From NCBI GenBank assembly GCA_005223375.1, contig RXOD01004788.1, positions 1 to 18,274 of the forward strand: a stretch of 18,274 bases of DNA, given 5' to 3'. Positions within the stretch are counted from its first letter, which is position 1. Each line of letters starts with the position of its first letter. Shown here one piece after another: positions 9,290-18,274 of the stretch. The notes under the pieces are model-generated. The model was not told where the DNA came from and searched no databases. It saw only the letters and a program-made list of their open reading frames with translations. This DNA comes from Amoebophrya sp. AT5.2 (taxonomy: Eukaryota; Sar; Dinophyceae; Syndiniales; Amoebophryaceae). The position numbers were made by a program, and so were the translations under genes.

Positions 9290-12200
9290 TTCGTGCTGGT
9301 GTCCAACTATGGTGACATCACGCTGCTCGGGCCGGTGGACATCGACCCCGCGCTGGAGGACCCGAAGATCAACTTCCGCAAGGACGGCGTGGTGAAGTGG
9401 ACGCTGAAGACCATGAACAAGTACACTATGGCCGCGGCGAACATCGGGCAGGACCTCGTGGTGAGCGGCGGCGTGGGCATGGCCGACATGCTGATCATCA
9501 CTCCGGACGCGCACGCCTTCTTCAACACCACGCTGTCTGTGTTCAACAAGGTCGAGTTCGGCGACGACCTCCGCGTCTTTAAGCAGACCACGCTCGGCGG
9601 CTCGCTCTCCGTGACCGACGTGGTGCACCTGGGCGAGGAGGTGTCCGTCGCGCAGTCCGCTTATTTAGGGTTCAAGCTGTCCGTGTTCGGGCACGTCGAC
9701 TGCGGCAGTACCTGCACGGTCACGAACTGGTGCTACCTCGGAAGTTCGCTCTCCGTGAACCAGTTCGTGCGCATGGGCTCCACGCTCTCGGTGCGCAGCT
9801 TCGCGCGGCTGGGCAGCTACCTCTCGGTGGGCTCGTACCAGCGGCTGGGCTCCGCGCTGTCCGTGTTCGGGACAGTGCGCTTCGGGAGCAGCTACTCCGT
9901 GCTGGACTTCGTGAGCATGAGTTCCTCCCTGTCCGTGGCGAGCTTCGCGCGGCTGGGGCAGGCGCTGACCCTGTACGAGCAGGCGCGACTCGGGAGCAGC
10001 CTCTCGTGCCTGGACTTCGTGCAGATGGGCTCGACGCTGTCGATCCGGTCGCTGATGCGGATGGGCTCGACGTTCTCCGTGTACGGAATTACGTCCCTGG
10101 GCTCGGCATTGTCCGTGTTGGACTTCTTCCACATGGGCTCGTCGCTGTCGTTGCGCGCGTTCCAGCGAGGAGGGTCCACCATCTCTGTGTACGGGCTGGT
10201 GCGCCTGGGCAGCACGCTGTCGGCCCTGGACTTCCTGCACATGGGGAGCTCCGTGTCGCTGCGCTCCTTCCTGCAGGTGGGCTCGAGCATCTCGATCTAC
10301 GGGTTCTCGTCGCTGGGGAGCTCGCTCTCGATCCTGGACTTCGTGTCCTTCGGAAGCTCGGCGTCCTTGCGGAGCATGGTGCGGATCGGAAGCGCACTGT
10401 CGGTGTACGGAATGTCAAGGTACACGATTTGGTTTTTTGCTTGGGAAATGTATGGATTATCGGTTGTTTTGGAAGTTGTATCAGGGGGGAAGAAGCGGGG
10501 AGAATTCAGCGGCGTTTCAAAAATCTAAAAAATCTAAATCCCAGCAAAGGTGATGCGAATTTCATACTGCAGATTTCAGCGATCTAACCACAACCCACTC
10601 GTTCTCATCATAAACCCCCAGGTTTGGCTCCTCCATGTCGCTGCTGGACACGATTTCCTGTGGTTCCGCGCTTTCCCTGCGGACGTTTTTGCGGTTCGGG
10701 TCTTCCATGTCCGTCTACGGGCTCGCGAAGATCGGCAGCAGCCTTTCGATCCTCGATTACACGCAGGTGGGCAGCGCCATGTCCGCACGGAACTTTTGCC
10801 GCATCGGGTCCGCGCTCTCTGTGTACGGCATCTCTCGACTGGGGTCTGGGCTTTCCGTCCTCGACTTCTTCCACCTCGGGAGTTCGATGTCGTGCCGCGG
10901 CTTCGCGCGCTCCGGAAGCAGTCTCTCCGTGTACGGATTGGTGTATTTGGGTTCCTGCCTCTCCCTGCTGGACACGACGCAGCTGGGTAGCACCATGTCC
11001 ATCCGCAGCTTCGCGAGGATAGGCAGCTCGATGAGCGTGTACGGGTTTTGCCGCATCGGCTCGTGCCTCTCGATCCTCGACGCGGCGCACATCGGGAGTG
11101 CGCTGTCGGTACGAAACTTCGCGCGGCTCGGGAGTTCGCTTTCTGTGTTCGGAATGATGCGGCTGGCCTCGCAGATGAGCGTGCTGGACTCGGTCTCCAT
11201 TGGCTCGACGATGTCGCTCCGCACGATGGCGCGCGTGGGCAGCTCGTGCTCGATCTACGGCCTGGTGCGGTTCGGGAGCATGCTGTCGATTTTGGACAGC
11301 GTGTCCATGGGGTCGTCGCTCTCGCTGCGCTGCTGCAGCCGGCTGGGCAGCTCGCTGTCAGTTTATGGGCTGACGCGGTTTGGAAGTGTGTTCTCGCTGC
11401 TGGACCGCGCCCACATGGGCAGCTCCTTGTCGCTGCGCACCTACTTCCGAAGCGGCAGCACGCTGTCCGTGTACGGGATGACGCGCATCGCCTCGACTTT
11501 GTCGTTGTTGGACTGCCTGCACATCGGGTCGGCACTGTCGGCGCGGACCTACTTCCGGCTCGGGTCCGGGCTCTCGATCTACGGGTTGACGCGGCTCGGC
11601 AGCTCCATGTCCGTGCTGGACTTCGTGCACCTCGGTTCGTCGATCTCGCTGCGGAACTACTGCCGCATCGGGAGCTCGCTCTCCGTGTACGGCAGCACGT
11701 GGTACGGCTCGGACATGTCCGTTTTCGACTTCGTCTCGCTCTCGTCCAGTCTCTCCATCCGGGCGTTCGCGCGGTTGGGCTCTTCGCTCTCGCTGTACGG
11801 GACGCTGCGGTTGGGCTCTTCGCTCTCCGTGCTCGATTTCACGACCATGGGGAGTTCGATGAGTCTCCGCAACTGCCTGCGGCTGGGGTCGGCGGTGTCC
11901 ATCTACAGCATCACCACGCTGGGCTCGATGCTCTCCGTGCTCGACTACGGGACCTTCGGCAGCGCGATGAGCGTACGCGGGTTCAGCCGGTACGGGTCGG
12001 CGCTCTCCGTGTTTGGGACGTGCCGCCTGGGCTCGACCTTCTCCGTGTTGGACATGATCACCCTCGGTTCCGCGTTCTCGCTCCGCTGCCTCGGCCGCAT
12101 CGGCAGCTCGATGTCGCTCTACGGGATGACGAAGTGCGGCTCCGCGCTGTCCGCCCTCGACTTCGCGAGCGTGGGCAGCTCCATGAGCGTGCGCACCTTC

Positions 12201-15200
12201 CTCCGGCTCGGCAGCGGGCTCTCCTGCTACGGCGTGATGAAGATCGGCAGCAACCTCTCCGCGTTGGACTACCTCTCGCTCGGCAGCACGCTGTCGATGC
12301 GCGGCTACGCGCGGTTCGGTTCCGCCATGAGTGTGTACGGGATCGGGCGCATGGGCTCGCTGCTCTCCATCCTGGACTCCGCGCAGCTTGGCAGCGCGCT
12401 GTCCATCCGCGGGTTCGCGCGGCTCGGCAGCAGCTACTCCGTGTACGGGCTGACCAACTTCGGGTCCGCGCTCTCCGTGCTGGACTTCATCAGTTTCGGG
12501 TCGAGTGTCTCCTGCCGCAGCTTCCTGCGGATGGGCAAGGAGACGCTCTCCGTGTACGGCATGGTGCGACTAGGGTCGGCGATGAGCCTGCTCGACCACA
12601 TCCACGCGGGCAGCAGCTGCTCCCTGCGGAACTTCGTGCGGCTGGGCAGTTCGTGCTCGGTGTACAGCATGACGCGGATCGGGCTCAACATGAGCGTGCT
12701 GGACTTCACGCACATCGGCAGTTCCCTCTCGGTGCGCGATTTCGGCCGCTTCGGCTCGGCCATCAGCGTGTTCGGCTGCGGCCGGTTTGGCAGCACGCTC
12801 TCCATCCTGGACTGCGCGTCGCTCGGGTCCGGGATCTCGATCCGCGCGCAGTGCCGGCTCGGGAGCTCGTTCTCCGTATACGGCCTGGTCAAACTGGGGT
12901 CGTGCCTCTCGATCATCGATTACGTGCAGATGGGCAGCAGCTTCTCGCTGAGAAACTTCGCGCGCCTCGGCAGCAGCCTGTCGATTTACGGGTTCACTAT
13001 GCTGGGGAGCGGGCTCTCGGTGCTGGACTGCGCGTCGATGGGGTCTGGGCTTTCCGTGCGCGGCTTCCATCGCGTCGGGTCCAGTTTGAGCGTCTACGGC
13101 GTGTCCAGACTTGGCTCCAGCTGCAGCGTTTTGGATTTCGTGCAGTTGGGCAGCGGGTGCTCGCTGCGAGGGTTTTGCCGACTCGGAAGTTCCCTGTCTG
13201 TGTACGGTGTCTCCAGACTGGGAAGCAGCCTTTCCGTGCTCGACTGGGGCCTCGTCGGCAGCGCGATGTCGGTGCGCGGGTTCTGCCGCCTCGGAAGCAG
13301 TATGTCGGTGTACGAGTTGTGCCGCCTCGGCAGCGCCATCTCGTCGCTCGACTATTTGCTGCTCGGAAGCGCGATTTCCGTGCGCAGCATCTCGCGCCTC
13401 GGCAGCCTCGTGTCCGTTTTTGGTATCAGCAAGATGGGCAGCAGCATGTCCGTGCTCGACTACATCAACTTCGGGAGCACGCTGTCGCTGCGCAACTTTG
13501 CGCGGCTCGGGTCTTCCGCGTCCGTGTACGGCATGTTGTACGCAGCTTCGAGCATCTCGATTCTGGACTTTGTGCAGTGTGGCAGTTCCATGTCGCTGAT
13601 GAGCTTCTGCCGGCTGGGTTCCGCGCTGTCCCTGTACGGGTGCGGCCGCTTCGGGTCGAATCTGTCCATCCTCGACTATGTCACGCTGGGCAGCGCGCTG
13701 TCCCTCCGCAGCTTCCTGCGGATCGGGAGCACCATGTCGCTGTACGGCATGCTCCGCTGCGGCTCGCAGTACTCGATCCTCGATTTCATCAGCTTCGGCA
13801 GTGCGGTCAGCCTGCGCAGCTTCTCGCGCATCGGGTCCGCGAGCAGCGTCTACGGCATGCTGCGCATGGGCTCCATGCTTTCCGTGTTGGACTCCATCCA
13901 CCTCGGCAGCGCGCTCTCCGTGCGCTCGTTCCTGCGGATGGGGAGCTGCATGAGCATGTACGGCGTCGCACGGTTAGGCAGCAGCATGAGCGTGCTCGAC
14001 TACGTGATGGTCGGCAGCACCATGTCGGTGCGCGGGTGCAGCCGCTTCGGCTCCACCATGTCTGTGTACGGCATGACGCGGATCGGCGAGGCCATGAGCG
14101 TGCTCGACCACTTCCACCTGGGATCTGGCTCCTCGCTCCGCTCTTTTCTAAGAGGCAGCAGCATCTCTGTGTACGGCCTGACGCGGTTCGGCAGCGGGAT
14201 GAGCGTGCTGGATTACGTGAGCCTCGCTAGTGCGTTCTCCGTACGCTCGTTCGCGCGGCTGGGCTCGAGTCTCTCCGTGTACGGGATGGGGCGCTTCGGC
14301 AGCTCGATGTCGGTGTTGGACTTCACGCAGATGGGGTCCTCGATTTCGCTGCGCAACTTCGCGCGCATCGGCAGTTGCTGCAGCGTCTACGGCATGATGC
14401 GACTCGCGAGTTCGATCTCGGCGCTGGACTTTCTGCATTTGGGCAGCTCGATCTCCGTCCGGTCGATGAGCCGGTTGGGCAGCAGCTCCTCCGTCTACGG
14501 GTTGGCGCGGCTCGGGTCCGCCATGTCCTGTCTGGACATGATCGGGCTCGGGTCCGTGCTCTCGATCCGGTCGTTCGGCCGGCTCGGGTCCGCGCTTTCG
14601 CTCTACGGGCTGATGCGGATCGGGTCTTCCATGTCCGTACTTGACTACGTCAACTTCGGTTCCGCGATGTCGCTGCGCAGCTTCGGCCGGCTCGGGTCGA
14701 CGCTCTCGATATTCGGGATCGGCAGGTTCGGAAGTTCGCTCTCCGTGCTGGACAGCATCATGATGGGCAGCAGTTTCTCCATCTCGTCGTTCATGCGGCT
14801 CGGGAGCTCGGCCTCCGTCTACGGCTACATGAAGCTGGGCAGCAGCTGCTCCGTGCTGGACTTTTTCACGATGGGCTCCGCGGTGTCACTGCGGGGCTTC
14901 TGCAGAATCGGCTCCAGTTTCAGCGTCTTCGGGCTGGCCCAGCTCGGCTCGCAGATGTCGTTGCTCGACTACGTCACGTTGGGCTCCGCACTGTCGCTGC
15001 GCGGCTGGGCGCGGCTGGGCAGCACGCTCTCCGTATACGGCTGCTCGCGGTTGGGCAGCTCGATGTCGATTCTGGACTACGTGCACCTGGGTAGCTCGCT
15101 CTCGCTGCAGAGCTTCTACCGCCTCGGGTCGTCGATGAGCACGTACGGAAGCTCGATCCTGACGCAGGAGCTCTCCGTCACAATGTGGGTCTCCATCAGC

Positions 15201-18200
15201 TCGTCGCTTTCCGTGCGCTCTTTCAGCCGCTTCGGGTCGGCGCTCTCGATCTACGGGATCAGTCGTTTCGGATCGGCCTGCTCCGTGTTGGACGCCATCT
15301 CCGTGGGAAGTTCTTTCTCGATCCGCTCCTTCTCGCGGATGGGGTCCACGCTGTCTGTCTACGGGCTCGCCCGGCTGGGATCCGCGATTTCGATCCTGGA
15401 CGTGGCGCACGTCGGTTCGAGTCTGAGCGTGCGGTCCTACATCCGCGCGGGCGCGTTCTCGGTGAAGGACTACACGCGGATAGCGTCGACGCTCTCCGTG
15501 CGCGGGTTCGCGCGCCTGGGCTCCGCCATGTCCGTGATGGGCACGGCCAGGTGCGGCTCCACGCTCTCTTGTCTGGACTGGTGGCACGTCGGGTCGGCGC
15601 TTTCCCTGCGTACCTACGGTCGGTTCGGCAGCTCGCTGTCCGTCTTCGGCCTGGCCCGGCTTGCGTCCGGGCTCTCCGTGCTCGACTACGTGCACTTCGG
15701 CAGTGCGCTGTCGTGCCGCTCGTTCTCGCGGCTGGGGTCGGCGCTCTCGGTGTACGGCATCACCACCTGCGGCAGCAGCATCTCGATCCTGGACTTCATG
15801 ATGCTGGGGAGCAGCTTTTCCGCCCGCACGTTCTCGCGGTTCGGCTCCTCCATGTCACTGTACGGCTGCGCGCGGTTCGGTTCGGCGCTCTCGCTGCTCG
15901 ACTACGCACACATCGGCAGCATGTTCTCGCTGCGGAACTTCGCGCGCATGGGCAGCTTCTGCTCCCTGTACGGCGTTACGCGGTTGGGCAGCAGCGTCTC
16001 AGTGCTGGACTTCTTCAGCCTGGGGTCCACGCTGTCGCTGCGCGGCTTCGTGCGGATGGGCAGCTCGCTGTCCATCTACGGGCTGTCCAAGCTGGGGTCG
16101 TCGCTCTCCACGCTCGACTACATCAGCTTCGGGTCGACCCTGTCCTTGCGCAGCTTCAGTCGCTGCGGCAGCAGCTGCTCGGCGTACGGCATGTTCCGAT
16201 TTGGCAGCTCCCTCTCGATGGTGGACTACTTCCACATCGGGTCGGCGTTCAGTCTGCGCGGCTTCGGGCGGATGGGGTCCGCGCTGTCGATCTTCGGCAT
16301 TGCGCGGCTGTCGTCCGCGGTCTCGATCCTGGACTACGTGATCATGGCGTCGTCGCTGTCTTTGCGGAATTTCGCGCGGCTCGGCTCGGCGTTCTCCTTG
16401 TACGGCGTTGCGCGCCTCGGCAGTTCCATGTCGTGCTTGGACTTCGTCCACCTGGGCTCCGCGATGAGCTGTCGCTCGTTCGTGCGGTTTGGCAGTTCGC
16501 TGTCCGTGTACGGGTTCACGAACATCGGCAGTGCGTTCTCGATCCTCGACGGCGTCGCACTAGGGAGTGCGTTATCGATCCGCGGCTTCGCGAGGTTGGG
16601 CAGCTCGCTCTCCGTTTTCGGGCTGACGAAGATCGGCAGCTCGCTCTCCGTGCTGGACTACATCACGTTCGGATCCGCGTTTTCTCTGCGGTCGTTTGCG
16701 CGGCTCGGGTCCACGTGCAGCGTCTACGGATTCTTCAAAATCGGCTCCTCCATGAGCATCCTTGACCACAGCAGCTTCGGCAGCTCGCTCTCCATCCGCG
16801 GCTTCGTGCGGCTCGGCAGCACCATTTCGGTGTACGGGTTTTCCAGTCTCGGCAGCTCGATGTCGCTTCTGGATAGCTGCAGCGTGGGGAGTTCTATTTC
16901 GCTGCGGAGCTTCAGCCGGCTGGGATCCGCCATGTCGGTCTACGGATTCACCATGATGGGAAGCAGCCTCTCGTTGCTGGACTGCGCCCACATCGGCAGC
17001 GCCATCTCGGTGCGCACCCTGGCGCGCCTCGGGTCCACCGCGTCGCTGTACGGGATTGGCCTTTTTGGCAGCAGTATGTCGATCCTGGACTACACGCTGC
17101 TCGGATCGGCTTTGTCTGTGCGCACGCTGTCGCGCCTGGGATCGGCTCTGTCGGTTTACGGAATCACGTCGTTCGGCAGCTCGCTCTCGATCCTCGACAA
17201 CATGTACGCGGGCAGCAGTCTTTCGTGCAGAACGTTTTCGCGGTTGGGGTCGAGCGTCTCCGTGTACGGGCTGAGCAGCTTCGGGTCGAGCATGAGCGTT
17301 TTGGACGCGGTCTCGCTCGGGTCCGCGCTCTCGATCCGCAGCTACGCGCGACTGGGCTCTTCCATGTCTGTGTTCGGCTGCGCGCGGATCGGTTCAGCGC
17401 TCTCGATTCTGGACTTCGTCTCCGCGGCGAGTTCGTTTTCGGTGCGCTCGATGGCGCGGTGCGGCAGCACTTTGTCCGTGTACGGCTGTTGCAGGCTCGG
17501 TTCCAGCGTTTCTGTGCTGGACTACGCGAACATGGGCAGCTCGTTATCTCTGAGGACGTACGCGCGCATGGGCTCCGCGCTTTCCGTATACGGCTTCATG
17601 CGCATGGGCAGCGGTCTCTCGATCCTCGACGCCGCGTGGCTGGGCAGTTCGCTGTCGATTCGCTCGCTGGCGCGATTGGGCAGCTCTATGTCTCTGTACG
17701 GGATTTGCCGCATGGCGTCGAACTTCTCGCTGCTCGACGCGGGATCCATGGGCTCCGCGCTTTCCATCCGGAGCTGCGTGCGCCTGGGCTCCAGCGTCTC
17801 CGTGTACGGCCTGAGCCGCATCGGCAGCTCGCTTTCAATTCTGGACTTCGGCAGCTTCGGAAGCTCGCTCTCCTGCCGCAGCTTTCTGCGGTTCGGCAGC
17901 GCGCTCTCGGTGTACGGGATCAGCCGTGCGGGGTCGATGATGAGCATCCTGGACGCGGTGCACCTCGGCTCCGCGCTCTCGACGAGGACGCTGGCGCGGT
18001 TCGGCAGCGCGCTGTCCGTATACGGCTTCACGAAGATCGGCTCCAGCGTCTCCGTGCTGGACTTCTTCCACGTGGGTAGCTCGCTTTCCGTGTTAAGTGG
18101 AGGATCAACCCATTTTCCTCGCCCCCGCCTGCAGGAGGAGGAGAGCCACTCGTTGGACCACTTTTCTCCGGCCCCCCCCTCCTGGTGGTGGCGGTCTTGT

Positions 18201-18274
18201 AGTTCCTCTCGTAGTTTGTCTGGTATGATACGCGCACGGGGTGGCCTGTATTCTCTTGTAGTTGGTCTCGTATT
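9173..18274 (+). CDS. giant secreted 12-residue-repeat protein (3' partial)
   Basis: Exons are 9173-10419 and 10622 to the window edge; no stop is reached. The part up to 18092 encodes 2906 residues. Residues 1-39 form a signal peptide. Residues 40-140 are a non-repeat cap with a few degenerate units at its end. From 141 onward come about 230 units of 12 residues with the core [L/I/M/F]-G-S-[S/A/T]-x-S-[V/I/L]. Three subtypes rotate: A (SVYG..R), B (SVLDF..H/S/Q) and C (SLRSF.R). Small hydrophobic residues alternate with Ser, as expected for short beta strands, so a beta-solenoid is the most likely fold. This is an inference. Cys is scattered and not periodic. No catalytic motif, glycosidase, kinase or anchor domain is seen. 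From memory, similar GSSLSV repeats appear in large unannotated proteins of dinoflagellates; I cannot check this. Plausible roles are surface coat, adhesin or matrix protein. The first 5-10 units are less regular than the rest. Confidence 0.8.
9593..18092 (+). repeat. coding array of ~230 36-bp units, 108-bp higher-order period
   Basis: In exon 1, 23 units run without a gap from 9593 to the splice site. In exon 2, I count 207 units from 10623 plus a final partial unit (seven residues) ending at 18092. Typical units are LGSSLSVYGLTR (A), LGSSMSVLDFVH (B) and LGSSISLRNYCR (C). The order A-B-C holds throughout nearly the whole of exon 2. I found three length changes: a 13-residue unit at 12531-12569, an 11-residue unit at 14154-14186 and an 11-residue unit at 15447-15479; the last is followed by a C-type unit, so one B unit is missing. 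At DNA level the units are clearly diverged. Confidence 0.9.
10420..10621 (+). other. intron of the giant repeat gene
   Basis: 202 nt, donor TCAAG|GTACAC, acceptor CCCCCAG|GTTTGG, phase 2. Joining gives the Arg codon AGG at position 12 of an A unit, followed directly by a B unit (FGSSMSLLDTIS). The register of both the 12- and 36-residue periods is kept. Unspliced, the frame loses the repeat at once and stops at 10528. This is the best-supported intron in the window. Confidence 0.93.
18093..18274. repeat. non-repeat-protein tail with minisatellite-like sequence
   Basis: After the last partial unit the sequence character changes in one step. Two imperfect direct copies of about 35 bases (starting near 18110 and 18158) share a CCA-T-run-C/G-rich-GGAGG or GGTGG structure. 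They are followed by shorter repeats built on CTTGTAGTT and CTCGTA (about 18194-18220 and 18252-18274). The reading frame of the giant gene stays open across it, but the residues (Ser/Pro/Trp/Arg) do not resemble the array. It may be the start of an intron, an inserted repeat element, a new C-terminal domain or an assembly join. Confidence 0.5.

Noticed and set aside
12570..13901. 443-codon open frame on the - strand
   Set aside because: It is the mirror of the repeat array, low-complexity (Ala/Arg/Glu/His) and does not fit any gene; the absence of stops follows from the repeated codons of the + strand.
11048..14230. 1060-codon open frame on the + strand, rich in Arg, Leu, Ala, Val and His
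   Set aside because: It overlaps the GSSLSV frame, which has a signal peptide, a supported intron and unbroken 12-residue register. The alternative frame is a by-product of the GC-rich repeat codons.
9593..18092. CRISPR-like or satellite array suggested by the 36/108-bp period
   Set aside because: The units are contiguous, have no spacers, diverge at DNA level and hold one open protein frame; this is a coding repeat.
18028..18237. 69-codon frame on the - strand at the right edge
   Set aside because: It spans the last repeat units and the minisatellite-like tail in antisense; composition is low-complexity Arg/Gly/Pro.

Overview
The window reads as nuclear DNA of a eukaryote. Coding stretches are GC-rich. 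At least two genes are split by GT-AG introns with a G after the acceptor AG. The recognisable proteins are multi-pass membrane families of eukaryotes, and there are no operon-like spacings or ribosome binding sites. All five genes I can support lie on the + strand. Same-strand gene order, AG|G junctions and a giant Gly/Ser repeat protein make me lean towards an alveolate, most likely the dinoflagellate lineage. That is an inference; nothing here proves the lineage.

Layout: 1-1289 holds no gene I can defend. 1290-2269 is an unrecognised soluble protein, probably two exons. 2946-4043 is a two-exon STIMATE/TMEM110-family membrane protein. 4504-5469 is a single-exon protein with one membrane segment near its C-terminus. 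5861-6938 is a two-exon protein with six membrane segments that resembles the TLC (TRAM-LAG1-CLN8) group. 6939-about 8600 is non-coding and contains an AT-rich, TAG-rich block. From 9173 to beyond the right edge runs one very large gene.

The large gene is the main result. It encodes a signal peptide, a cap region of about 100 residues, then about 230 tandem 12-residue units of the type [L/I/M]-G-S-S-x-S-V. The units come in three subtypes in strict rotation, giving a 36-residue (108 bp) higher-order period. One 202-nt intron (10420-10621) falls inside the last codon of a 12-residue unit, so the repeat register crosses it unbroken. The second exon then stays open to the end of the window (about 7.65 kb), so it has no stop codon here. 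At 18093 the repeats end abruptly in a different, minisatellite-like sequence.

Three or four of the five products are membrane or secretory-pathway proteins. I see no evidence that they share a pathway, and they are probably independent neighbours.
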